23,347 nucleotides of DNA, from assembly GCA_965659945.1 (NCBI GenBank), contig CBFHYJ010000022.1, positions 1 through 23,347 on the forward strand, in the 5' to 3' direction. The position numbers and the translations under genes were made by a program. Below are positions 1-7,697 of the stretch, piece by piece. This DNA is from VMDJ01 sp965659945 (GTDB lineage: Bacteria; Pseudomonadota; Gammaproteobacteria; Chromatiales; Chromatiaceae). A model generated the notes under the pieces. That model made no database searches. It saw nothing but the letters and a program-made list of their open reading frames with translations, and was not told the origin of the DNA. The stretch's first letter is position 1; each line of letters begins with the position of its first letter.

Positions 1-210
1 ATCATTTGCATTACGTGCTGCCATATTTAAGCTTGTGACTTTTGCATCCAGACTGTGTGCGATTGTTAAGCCAGCCGCATCGTCCATTGCTGAGTTAATA
101 CGTTTACCAGATGAAAGGCGCTCCATAGCCTGTTCCATATCTAAACGAGATTCTGTTAGGTGACGTTGCGCAGTTACCGACGCAATGTTCGAGTTAATTA
201 CCAGTGCCAT
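1..210 (-). CDS. fliC: flagellin, N-terminal 70 residues (runs off window start)
   Basis: This is the 5' end of a flagellin gene, the filament subunit. The 70 visible residues begin MALVINSNIASVTAQRHL and continue through LSSGKRINSA, MDDAAGLTIA and NMAARNAND, the conserved flagellin N-terminal D0/D1 helices. The ATG at 208-210 is preceded by AAGGAG seven bases upstream, so the start is firm. The rest, including the D0/D1 C-terminal helices, lies beyond base 1. The protein is closely similar to the complete flagellin at 497-1348 (same MDDAAGLTIAHSLDAKV stretch), so the two are tandem paralogues. Unlike that gene, this one has a clear FliA promoter of its own about 100 bases upstream, which suggests it is a main late-class filament subunit. 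Which copy dominates the filament cannot be judged here. Confidence 0.95.
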   Translation of the reverse strand, partial: MALVINSNIASVTAQRHLTESRLDMEQAMERLSSGKRINSAMDDAAGLTIAHSLDAKVTSLNMAARNAND

Positions 211-310
211 GAGATGACTCCTTATTACAAGTTATGGGCTCAGCCTTTACAGTTCCACATCTTAATGTGCAGTTAATGTAGAGGCCGGGCTGTTACGGCC
301 TTCAGCCTAT

Positions 311-337
311 GTATCGGCAACTAGCAAAAAAACTGTA
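311..337 (-). promoter_or_regulatory. sigma-28 (FliA) promoter of the first flagellin gene
   Basis: On the minus strand, TACAGTTT (330-337) is followed by exactly 11 bases and GCCGATAC (311-318). This matches the FliA consensus TAAAGTTT-N11-GCCGATAA at 14 of 16 positions with correct spacing. Transcription would start near 304, giving a leader of about 95 bases to the flagellin ATG at 210. Confidence 0.88.
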
Positions 338-444
338 ATTTAACGGCCTAAGCTTTTGATCCTTTAGAACAATTAGTACCGTTTTCACACTTTTTTTACC
401 TACAAGCACTATCGTCGGTAAAAAGGGAATTCTGTAATGCAGAC

Positions 445-472
445 AAAAAAATACCGGCATTGCGCCGGTATT
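445..472 (-). terminator. Rho-independent terminator after the second flagellin
   Basis: ATACCGGC (451-458) and GCCGGTAT (464-471) form an eight-pair stem with loop ATTGC. On the minus strand the stem is followed by a run of T (bases 450 to 445). It lies 25 bases past the flagellin stop and closes the leftward transcription unit before the next flagellin's FliA promoter. Confidence 0.88.
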
Positions 473-496
473 AATCGATATTTTTCAATCACTTAT

Positions 497-1348
497 CTAT
501 TTCAAAAGCTCTAACACATTCTGCGTAGACGCATTTGCTTGAGACAACATCGCCGTTCCTGCCTGCTGAAGAATCTGTGCGCGAGCCAAGTTAGCTGATT
601 CAACAGCATAATCTGCATCCTCAATGCGTGACTTTGCCGCTTGCTGATTTTCGACGCGGGTATAAAGGTTTGCGGCTGCGTGCTCTAAGCGATTTGCTGT
701 TGCACCTAGACTTGCACGGTAGCTATCCACATCTTTTAGCGCTTGATCTAACACCGCCAAAGAACCAGCGGCAAATGCGCTCGATGTGCCGCCAATCGAG
801 GCAATACTCAAACTACCCACATTAAATGCAGGTGTGCCAGAACCAATTGCTTCTGCCGCCATATCCTTTGTGACGATAGCAATAGTATCAGTAGAATTAT
901 GACCTACTTGAAATGACACGTTAGCCGAAGCTCCAATAACACTGATTCCATTAAAAAATGTGTTATCAGAAATACGCGTGATCTCTTCCGCTAAAGTTTC
1001 AAACTCTAAACTCAGATTAGATCTATCTGCTTGCGCGTAGGTTCCATTCATTGCCTGCACAGCCAGTGAACGCATACGAATCAACATAGACGTAACTTCT
1101 TCTAGCGCACCCTCAGCAAGGTTAATCAGTGAAATACCATCATTGGCGTTACGGGCCGCCATATTCAAGCTTGAAACCTTTGCATCCAAACTATGTGCAA
1201 TGGTAAGACCAGCTGCATCATCCATGGCCGAATTGATCCGCTTACCTGATGAAAGTCGCTCCATCGCTTTTTCCATCTCAAGACGAGATTCATTTAAATG
1301 ACGCTGCGCAGTAATCGCTGCTGTATTTGTATTAATAACGAGAGGCAT
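497..1348 (-). CDS. fliC: flagellin, complete, 283 aa
   Basis: Filament subunit exported by the flagellar type III system. Both conserved ends are present: the N-terminal D0/D1 region (residues about 1-140: MPLVINTNTAAITAQRHL, LSSGKRINSA, DDAAGLTIA, NMAARNANDGISL) and the C-terminal helix ending ARAQILQQAGTAMLSQANASTQNVLELLK (read in two parts, about residues 255-283). At 283 residues it is short; the surface-exposed middle (about 145-200) is small, so it has little or no D3 domain. AAGGAT precedes the ATG. It lies only 16 bases beyond flgL and no convincing FliA promoter was found directly upstream, so it may be expressed with flgKL. A terminator follows. It is a paralogue of the flagellin at the window start, differing already in the first residues. 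Confidence 0.97.
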   Translation of the reverse strand: MPLVINTNTAAITAQRHLNESRLEMEKAMERLSSGKRINSAMDDAAGLTIAHSLDAKVSSLNMAARNANDGISLINLAEGALEEVTSMLIRMRSLAVQAMNGTYAQADRSNLSLEFETLAEEITRISDNTFFNGISVIGASANVSFQVGHNSTDTIAIVTKDMAAEAIGSGTPAFNVGSLSIASIGGTSSAFAAGSLAVLDQALKDVDSYRASLGATANRLEHAAANLYTRVENQQAAKSRIEDADYAVESANLARAQILQQAGTAMLSQANASTQNVLELLK

Positions 1349-1364
1349 AATTCACCATCCTTTT

Positions 1365-2300
1365 TTAGCGAATATAATTAAATAAAGATAAATTACTTAT
1401 TTGCGCAAACGACTGCTGGCCCGCTTGAAGCGCAAGCGATTGATTTTTTAAATCTGTAATTGCTGATACATAATCCAAATCTTCTACCTGTGAGATAGTG
1501 GACTCTAACGTGGCACTTCTATCGCTCAACACCGTCAACTGATTCTCCACAACTCTCATTCTCGAACCTATCTGGGTGAGCTTGATGTTTATGTGCGTAC
1601 TAGCATTTCCAACAGCATCTATAGAATTTTGGATTTCACTTAAATCATTAGATTTAAGCGCATTAATGGCTTTTTTTAACGATGAAAATAAATCTGTTTT
1701 ATTGCCTGAAGAATCCTCAAAGCCAGAGAAAAGCTGTGAGCCTGGCATGCCAACCGAAAGCATGTAAGAGCGGTCAATACCTATAACCTGAACTTCATCA
1801 TCACCCTTATACATTCCATTAAAACCAATATTTGGATCTAATGGATTTGCATTGACATCAAACGGTGGATCATCTTGTTTATAGCCACCAAATAGGTAAC
1901 TGCCGTCGATATCTTTTTGATTACCAATGGCTGCGACAGACTCATAAATTGACTCAAGCTCAATTGCCATAGATAGACGCAAATTCGCATCCATTGTGCC
2001 GTTAGCACCTTGAATCAAGAGTTCTTTTGCGCGAATTAATTCTTCATGGATAGAATTTATAGAGAGCTCTTGGAAATTTAATTTATCTTTTATTCTTTCC
2101 ACATTGCTTGTGAATTGTTCTGTTTCACGAACGCTAGATTCAAGTCTATTCAAAGCCGCCACTTGATCTGGCGCGTCAGAAGGCCGTAAGAAATTTCTAC
2201 CCGTCGTTAGCTTTTCTTGTGTCAGCGCTAAACGGGTTTGCTGCTGAGCCAACTGCGTGGTGATTCTGTCGTAAATAGTACTATTGGTAACACGTAACAT
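1365..2300 (-). CDS. flgL: hook-filament junction protein FlgL (HAP3)
   Basis: FlgL forms the second of the two junction zones between hook and filament. The 311-residue product begins MLRVTNSTIYDRITTQL and has flagellin-like N- and C-terminal helical regions (N-terminal QEKLTTGRNFLRPSDAP; C-terminal QVEDLDYVSAITDLKNQSLA and QQSFAQISNLSLFNYI). The PSDAP stretch is a FlgL hallmark where flagellin has DDAAG. Length is close to the usual 310-320 residues. AAGG stands eight bases before the ATG, and the gene starts 10 bases after flgK, so the two are translationally close. FlgN, encoded at 19382-19849, is the expected export chaperone for FlgL and FlgK. Confidence 0.96.
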   Translation of the reverse strand: MLRVTNSTIYDRITTQLAQQQTRLALTQEKLTTGRNFLRPSDAPDQVAALNRLESSVRETEQFTSNVERIKDKLNFQELSINSIHEELIRAKELLIQGANGTMDANLRLSMAIELESIYESVAAIGNQKDIDGSYLFGGYKQDDPPFDVNANPLDPNIGFNGMYKGDDEVQVIGIDRSYMLSVGMPGSQLFSGFEDSSGNKTDLFSSLKKAINALKSNDLSEIQNSIDAVGNASTHINIKLTQIGSRMRVVENQLTVLSDRSATLESTISQVEDLDYVSAITDLKNQSLALQAGQQSFAQISNLSLFNYIR

Positions 2301-2310
2301 AGCTCATGCC

Positions 2311-4386
2311 TTATTTGATATTAACGATCCAATCGAATAATTTATTTGCTGCCTGAATCACCTGTGCACTAGCTTGATAAGCCTGTTGGAAGCGCAATAA
2401 ATTTGCTGCTTCCTCGTCAAGTGCGACAGCGGAGACTGAATCTCTGGCTTGTTTTGCTTCGTCTGTAAGGACTTGCTGCGCATCTCGAGCGATGGAAGAC
2501 TGCACAACAACAGAACCCAAGTCATTAATGACATCGGCATAGACTTCTGAAAAATTTCCACGACCTTCAAACACCGCCCTATCCGTTTGCAATTCAGCTA
2601 AGGCTAAAATGTTGCGGTTATCACCTCTCGGGGATGTGTTTTTGGATACTGTAAATTTATCGCCAAGCGCTGGAGCATTATTTAGAACGGCCACCCAGCC
2701 ATTGATTACCATTTCATCACCTGACTGATAATCCCTTGTTGCTAACACAGTATTGGTGTCAACATCTGTCAAGGTGTAGGTCGTTGCACTTGTAAAGTTA
2801 ATTTCTAATTCACTTTCACGTTGCGCCTTGGTAAGTGTTGGATCTTCCTCAAACCAATTGCCTGACATCGTTGATGAACCACCATCGATTAGGACAATAA
2901 GATCTTCGCCAATTTGACCGTCAATACTTAAGGTTGTTACACCAGCATTGGTTGAAAATGAAACAGCATCACGATAACTAGCCGCACCTGTTTGATTAAG
3001 GTACGTCGCATCATACGATACTGGTCCAGCATTAAATCCATTTGAGGTTAAAACAAGACCACTATTCCCAGCCGTACCAAAAATATGGCGACCATCTCGG
3101 GTATAGATCTCTACATTTCCATCAAACTCTAACGTCAAATCTTTAGTCGAATGGCCTTCAATAATAAATCCGGAGTTCACTGAGACCGATTGACCCGACC
3201 CATTTGAATTTCCTGATCCAAGAACATCATCTATTGACTGCTCACCTGTTTGTAAGCTTGATTCGACTGAAGACCAATTGGTTAATTTTAATTGTGCCGT
3301 ACTAGCATGCTGATCAACCATTAATGGCGCGCCAGTCGCTACACTATCACCATCGGATATCAATAACTGCAATTGTCCAGATGCGCGCGCAGAATCATCA
3401 GCCAGTCCAAACATACTGCGACCTTGATTGCCAACTGAATCCAATCCACTTTGCTGAACCTCATTAACGGAGTTCATGAAAGCGATCGCCATGGCATCAA
3501 GTTCATCCCGCGCTTGCTTGAGTGCATTATTTCTAAATGTCTCAATACCTGAGATTTTTCCACCAGCAACTGAGGAAAGAATCTTCGGTGATCCGTATGG
3601 GTCAAGGGTGTATGCCAGACGCTCTGGATTATTATCGATACGTGAGACGCCTAACTCATAGGACTTTTCTTCGTTTACCAGTTGAAAACCGCTTGAAGAG
3701 CCGCCTAAAGATACGTTAACTCGTCCACTTTTAGTTTCCTCGACGGAAATTGTGGCCAGTTCTGACATATCTTGAAGTAATTTATCTCGCTGATCCATCA
3801 AGCCATTCGCCTGAAGATCTGCATCACTTTTCCCTAACATCAACTCATTAACACGTGCCAACTGCTTTGCTAATGAATTCAATGCATCTGCACGCACTTT
3901 TGATTCGACAAATGAGTCATCATCCAAGCGCTCGAACTGCATCGACAACGATTTGAATCGTTCAGTTACTGAAACAGCTTCATTTAGCAGACTTTCACGC
4001 GCACTTGTTGATGAGGGTGAGACACTTAAATCTTGTGCAGCAGCAAAAAAACGATCAATAGCAGATGAGATCGACATATTCTTATCGCCAAGAATATCCT
4101 CTAGCTTTCTTGCATAGGCATAAAGTGTGTCTTGTTGCTCAAGCAAAGAGGTGCTATTGCGAAATGCGCCAGTGGCATATTCATCATATGCACGACGTAC
4201 TGCATCAGTTAGAACACCGGTTCCCATGCTAATTGGACCTTCTGTAGGCCCAATAGCTTGTTGGGTTTCGTGTGTTTGACGTGAATAACCAACCGTATCC
4301 ACGTTAGCGATATTGTTACCGGTCGTCGCTAAAGAACGTCGGTAAATATTAATACCTGATGTGCCTATGCTGAGTAGATCTGCCAT
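2311..4386 (-). CDS. flgK: hook-associated protein 1, FlgK
   Basis: FlgK is the first hook-filament junction protein. The 691-residue product begins MADLLSIGTSGINIYRRSL with the flagellar rod/hook motif NNIANVDTVGYSRQ (about residues 24-37). It ends with the FlgK C-terminal helix containing LDEEAANLLRFQQAYQASAQ and VIQAANKLFDWIVNIK. The family is commonly about 550 residues in enterobacteria, so this one carries roughly 140 extra residues, in the variable middle (about 280-600, Gly/Ser/Thr-rich), which is expected to be surface exposed. GAGGT lies about seven bases before the ATG and overlaps the end of flgJ. It belongs to the same leftward unit as flgF-flgL. Confidence 0.97.
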   Translation of the reverse strand: MADLLSIGTSGINIYRRSLATTGNNIANVDTVGYSRQTHETQQAIGPTEGPISMGTGVLTDAVRRAYDEYATGAFRNSTSLLEQQDTLYAYARKLEDILGDKNMSISSAIDRFFAAAQDLSVSPSSTSARESLLNEAVSVTERFKSLSMQFERLDDDSFVESKVRADALNSLAKQLARVNELMLGKSDADLQANGLMDQRDKLLQDMSELATISVEETKSGRVNVSLGGSSSGFQLVNEEKSYELGVSRIDNNPERLAYTLDPYGSPKILSSVAGGKISGIETFRNNALKQARDELDAMAIAFMNSVNEVQQSGLDSVGNQGRSMFGLADDSARASGQLQLLISDGDSVATGAPLMVDQHASTAQLKLTNWSSVESSLQTGEQSIDDVLGSGNSNGSGQSVSVNSGFIIEGHSTKDLTLEFDGNVEIYTRDGRHIFGTAGNSGLVLTSNGFNAGPVSYDATYLNQTGAASYRDAVSFSTNAGVTTLSIDGQIGEDLIVLIDGGSSTMSGNWFEEDPTLTKAQRESELEINFTSATTYTLTDVDTNTVLATRDYQSGDEMVINGWVAVLNNAPALGDKFTVSKNTSPRGDNRNILALAELQTDRAVFEGRGNFSEVYADVINDLGSVVVQSSIARDAQQVLTDEAKQARDSVSAVALDEEAANLLRFQQAYQASAQVIQAANKLFDWIVNIK

Positions 4387-4392
4387 TTCAGA

Positions 4393-4854
4393 TTACCTCA
4401 CCAGCTCAATAGCTTGATAAGCATTCAGTGCGCTTGGCACAGATTGCGTTTGCGGCAGAGAAAAGCTCTTGCTGGGTGCATTAACCGCAAAAGATTTTGC
4501 TTGCGGGTTCAACGCAAAACCCTCAGGCTTATCTGATCCGTTTTTAGCGCCTTGCTGTTGCGCAATATTTGCTTTGAGCATGTTAGCCAATCCCAATGGC
4601 CCTTCTTTAGCGAGATCTAACGCAACCTGCTGGTCTTGCATATCTTGGAAAAGCTTCATTGATGGTGAATCGAAGAACACACTTTCTGGCACCGTCTTAC
4701 GCATTTCTTTGAGCATCATGTGCAAAAACATACCTTCAAATTGCTCAGCCACTTTATCAACTGCTTCGCCTTGGTCTTGTTGCGCTTGCGCACGCAAAGA
4801 CGCTAGGCCTTCGAAGTTGTTGTAGTTGGCAACTTGTGCTGATGCGTAATCCAT
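4393..4854 (-). CDS. flgJ: rod-capping protein FlgJ, single-domain form
   Basis: FlgJ caps the growing rod. The sequence (MDYASAQVANYNNFEGLASL, then VAEQFEGMFLHMMLKEMRKT, FFDSPSMKLFQDMQDQQVA, KEGPLGLANMLKANIAQQ) is the N-terminal rod-assembly domain (PF10135 type). It ends at about 153 residues. The C-terminal glucosaminidase domain that brings many gammaproteobacterial FlgJ proteins to about 300 residues is absent, and nothing downstream resembles a detached one: flgK begins six bases after the stop. Two in-frame ATGs lie six bases apart (4860 and 4854). AAGG is ideally spaced only for 4854, so I chose that. The last 50 residues are low-complexity (Gln/Ser/Lys). Confidence 0.92.
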   Translation of the reverse strand: MDYASAQVANYNNFEGLASLRAQAQQDQGEAVDKVAEQFEGMFLHMMLKEMRKTVPESVFFDSPSMKLFQDMQDQQVALDLAKEGPLGLANMLKANIAQQQGAKNGSDKPEGFALNPQAKSFAVNAPSKSFSLPQTQSVPSALNAYQAIELVR

Positions 4855-4863
4855 GAACATGCC

Positions 4864-6099
4864 TTAAATAATGATCAGTTCAGCACGCAAGCTGCCTGAT
4901 TGTTTTAGGGTTTCAAGGATTGCAACCAAAGCACTTGGCGATGCGCCAACCATATTCACGGCATCAACAATTTCACGAAGCTCAACGCCCGGCTCGAACA
5001 AGAACATCGGATTTTCACTTTCAGCTACAGTGATGTCGGTATTAGTGACTTCTGTTGCTTGTGTCACTTCTGTAAAGGCATTTGGCTGACTGACCTCATT
5101 TCGCTTAGCGATCTTGACCATCAAGCTACCGTGAGTCACAGCCGCTGCACTCACACGTACATTACGACTGATAACGACTGTGCCAGAGCGAGAGTTCACC
5201 ACCACTTTCGCAGGCGGCTCACCTGGGTCAACCTCGATGCTTTCAATCATCGACAAGAAACCAACTCGCTCACCAGCACCATCAGGCGCTGCGACTCGAA
5301 CAGACACCGCATCTAAAGCTTCGGCAGTACCTTCACCAAACATGCCATTGATGGCATCAACCACACGGGTTGTTGTAGTGAAATCGCGATTCTTCATGTT
5401 AAGTACAAGGTACTCACTTTCTGCAAACGGCGTTTCCACGAGCTTTTCGACTGTTGCACCATTTGGTACACGACCCACCGTTGGAATGTTCACAACAACT
5501 TTCGAGCCATCTGCTGCGGCACCTAAGCCACCCACGGCAAGATTGCCTTGTGCCATGGCGTATACCTCACCATCTACACCACGCAAACGGGTCATTAATA
5601 ATGTACCGCCACGAAGACTCTCGGCTTCACCAATCGTTGACGCTGTCACATCAATACGTTGGCCTGGCTTAGCAAATGCTGGCAACTCAGCGGTCACCAT
5701 GACAGCTGCCACGTTAGTCAGGTCCATATTGGCTGCACGTGCATTGATATAGGAAGAATTGATTGAACTTAAGTCTGAAGTGACATCTTGAATGTTCACA
5801 CCAAAGCGAGAGAGCATTGAGCGCAAGCTTTGATTGGTGAATGAAATATCGCCATCACCGGTTCCACTTAAACCCACGACCAAACCAAAGCCAATCAATT
5901 GGTTTTCACGAACACCTGCCACATCCGACAAGTCTTTGATGCGATCGGCAGTCGCTTGATGCATCCAACCGATGAAAATCAATAACATCAATCCGCGAGC
6001 CAAAAAACTTAACGAGATCTCGGTCGACTTGCGCACCTCACGCTCGATTAATGTTGGACCAGGCTTAGGTTTTCTAGGGAGTAATAATGATTCAGACAT
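4864..6099 (-). CDS. flgI: flagellar P-ring protein FlgI
   Basis: FlgI assembles the periplasmic P ring around the rod. The mature part starts around DRIKDLSDVAGVRENQLIGF, followed by GLVVGLSGTGDGD, the family signature, and continues to the C-terminal AILETLKQSGSLRAELIII. I set the start at the ATG at 6097-6099 because AAAGGA lies about seven bases before it. The longer open frame to 6150 would overlap flgH and has no such site. This gives 411 residues. The signal peptide is odd: about 35 mostly charged residues precede the hydrophobic LARGLMLLIFIGW, with probable cleavage after ATA near residue 51, whereas typical FlgI signals are about 20 residues. FlgA (18142-18900) is the usual assembly chaperone. 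Confidence 0.95.
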   Translation of the reverse strand: MSESLLLPRKPKPGPTLIEREVRKSTEISLSFLARGLMLLIFIGWMHQATADRIKDLSDVAGVRENQLIGFGLVVGLSGTGDGDISFTNQSLRSMLSRFGVNIQDVTSDLSSINSSYINARAANMDLTNVAAVMVTAELPAFAKPGQRIDVTASTIGEAESLRGGTLLMTRLRGVDGEVYAMAQGNLAVGGLGAAADGSKVVVNIPTVGRVPNGATVEKLVETPFAESEYLVLNMKNRDFTTTTRVVDAINGMFGEGTAEALDAVSVRVAAPDGAGERVGFLSMIESIEVDPGEPPAKVVVNSRSGTVVISRNVRVSAAAVTHGSLMVKIAKRNEVSQPNAFTEVTQATEVTNTDITVAESENPMFLFEPGVELREIVDAVNMVGASPSALVAILETLKQSGSLRAELIII

Positions 6100-6110
6100 T
6101 GTTAATTCCT

Positions 6111-6803
6111 TTAAAACGGCATGAACTTCATTAAGAACGCATTGAGCCATGGGGTCTTCATCGCTTCGTTCATATTGCCGTCACCGCTATAGGTGATCTG
6201 CGCATTGGCTATGCGCTTAGATAAAATGGTGTTATCGGGTTGGATATCATCTGGACGGATGACACCTGACACTTGTACGTACTCATCGCCGTTTGTCAGC
6301 GTGATCAATTTCTCGCCACGAACCACAAGGTTGCCATTAGGCAGCACGTTTACAACGCTTACCGTGATGTCACCACCTAGGCTGTTATTTTGTGTTTGCT
6401 CACCGCCTCCCACATTGGAATAAGTAGAACCCAACGCTGAGTCGGTGGATAACGGGAAGCCGCCAGGTGATGCCAATTTACCTAGCTGCAATGGCGATAA
6501 CGCATCTGTGCTTGATGTGCGTGTAATGGTGCTATCAGCATCTTTCGATGCCGCAGTCGCTTCACGCAACAAGATAGTGATCAAATCACCGACACGATAT
6601 GCCTTGCGGTCACCAAACAAGCCGTCGTTCATACCACCTGAGTAGATAGAACCATCGACAACCTTGCTACTAATCTCAGTTTGAGGCATGACAGGTGAAA
6701 AATCGTTGACGCGATTTGGCATTGCGCGATTAGACATACAACCGCTAAGTACCAAGACAGCAACAGCTGTCGAAGTTAACTTTAAAGTTGTGTGGTAGTT
6801 CAT
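6111..6803 (-). CDS. flgH: flagellar L-ring lipoprotein FlgH
   Basis: FlgH forms the outer-membrane L ring. The product starts MNYHTTLKLTSTAVAVLVLSGC. The lipobox LSGC marks a lipoprotein signal with the acylated Cys near residue 22. Further family features are YRVGDLITILLREATAASKD, GDITVSVVNVLPNGNLVV and the C-terminal VSGVIRPDDIQPDNTILSKR with ITYSGDGNMNEAM. Length is near the usual 230. There are two in-frame ATGs, at 6809 and 6803. GAG sits about eight bases before the latter, so I prefer it, with moderate certainty. flgI starts 11 bases downstream, and flgG ends 18 bases before the upstream ATG. Confidence 0.96.
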   Translation of the reverse strand: MNYHTTLKLTSTAVAVLVLSGCMSNRAMPNRVNDFSPVMPQTEISSKVVDGSIYSGGMNDGLFGDRKAYRVGDLITILLREATAASKDADSTITRTSSTDALSPLQLGKLASPGGFPLSTDSALGSTYSNVGGGEQTQNNSLGGDITVSVVNVLPNGNLVVRGEKLITLTNGDEYVQVSGVIRPDDIQPDNTILSKRIANAQITYSGDGNMNEAMKTPWLNAFLMKFMPF

Positions 6804-6827
6804 GAACATATCTCGCTAATCGTCTAA

Positions 6828-7613
6828 TTAGAGATTCTGATTCACAAACTTCAGCATCTGGTCTGCCGCTGAAATTGCTTTGGAATTCACTTCATATGCG
6901 CGTTGTGTTTCGATCATATTGACCATTTCTTCAACAACGTTCACGTTTGACGCTTCTAAGGTGCCTTGGACTAACTTGCCTGCACCCGCTTGAGTTGGCG
7001 TCAACAGCTGAGGCGCGCCACTAGCACCATTTTCAAGATACATATTCTCGCCTGCTGCCTGAAGGCCAGCTGGATTCACAAAGGTTGCTAGCTGAATGTT
7101 GCCAATGGTGCTTGGAACAGACGTTCCAAAACGCTGCACACTCACCGTACCGTCAGCACCAATAGTGATGGTTTGGGCATCTGAGGGAATGGTGATCTCT
7201 GGCTGCAAGCGATAACCGTTTGCAGTCACCAATAAGCCCTCTTTACTTAACTTGAATGAACCATCTCGAGAATAACCAATGGTGTTATCAGGACGAAGAA
7301 CCTGAAAATAGCCTGGTCCATCAATGGCTACATCAAGTGCATTCTCTGTTGATACCATGTTTCCCTGTGTATGCAATTTTTCAGTTGCAACAATACGTGT
7401 ACCTGTACCCAACATAAGACCTGTAGGCGCTTCAGCGTTGGCTGCAGTTACCGCACCCGCTTGTCGTACATTTTGATAAAGCAAGTCTTCAAACACAGCG
7501 CGATCGCGCTTAAAGCCCATCGTATTCACGTTAGCCAGGTTATTCGAAATAACCGCCATACGTGTTTGCTGTGCATCGAGACCGGTTTTAGCAATCCAAA
7601 GTGTTGCGTCCAT
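6828..7613 (-). CDS. flgG: distal rod protein FlgG
   Basis: FlgG builds the distal rod. The 261-residue product begins MDATLWIAKTGLDAQQTRM, contains the rod motif ISNNLANVNTMGFKRDRAVF (about residues 23-42), and ends with VNVVEEMVNMIETQRAYEVN and AADQMLKFVNQNL, all characteristic of FlgG. Length matches the family (about 260). AAAGGG lies seven bases before the ATG. Unusually, an apparently complete sigma-54 promoter lies in the 84-base gap behind flgF. flgG and the genes after it may therefore be transcribed both from the flgF promoter and from their own. Confidence 0.97.
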   Translation of the reverse strand: MDATLWIAKTGLDAQQTRMAVISNNLANVNTMGFKRDRAVFEDLLYQNVRQAGAVTAANAEAPTGLMLGTGTRIVATEKLHTQGNMVSTENALDVAIDGPGYFQVLRPDNTIGYSRDGSFKLSKEGLLVTANGYRLQPEITIPSDAQTITIGADGTVSVQRFGTSVPSTIGNIQLATFVNPAGLQAAGENMYLENGASGAPQLLTPTQAGAGKLVQGTLEASNVNVVEEMVNMIETQRAYEVNSKAISAADQMLKFVNQNL

Positions 7614-7640
7614 AGTGATACCCTTTTACTGTCATTTTTT

Positions 7641-7655
7641 CGGCAATTTTTGCCG
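7641..7655. promoter_or_regulatory. inverted repeat in the flgG leader
   Basis: CGGCAA-TTT-TTGCCG is a perfect six-pair inverted repeat 28 bases before the flgG ATG and inside the leader predicted from the 7681-7696 promoter. In the flgG direction it is followed by A rather than T, so it does not look like a terminator. It could be a leader RNA hairpin or a protein site; function unknown. Confidence 0.4.
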
Positions 7656-7680
7656 CTTAATGTTTGTTTAATGAATGTGA

Positions 7681-7696
7681 GGCAACTTCCGTGCCA
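7681..7696 (-). promoter_or_regulatory. sigma-54 (RpoN) promoter before flgG
   Basis: The minus strand reads TGGCACG-GAAG-TTGCC, matching the -24/-12 consensus TGGCACG-N4-TTGCW with exact GG-N10-GC spacing. It begins one base past the flgF stop codon (7698-7700). Transcription would begin near 7669, about 55 bases before flgG. Confidence 0.8.
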
Positions 7697-7697
7697 A

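Noticed and set aside
5180..5752. 190-codon open frame on the plus strand
   Set aside because: It lies wholly opposite flgI, has no family features or ribosome site, and its composition (Thr/Ser/Pro rich) is the antisense image of flgI.
6100..6150. Longer N-terminus for FlgI overlapping flgH
   Set aside because: AAAGGA is well spaced for 6099; the extra residues read the flgH 3' end in another frame.
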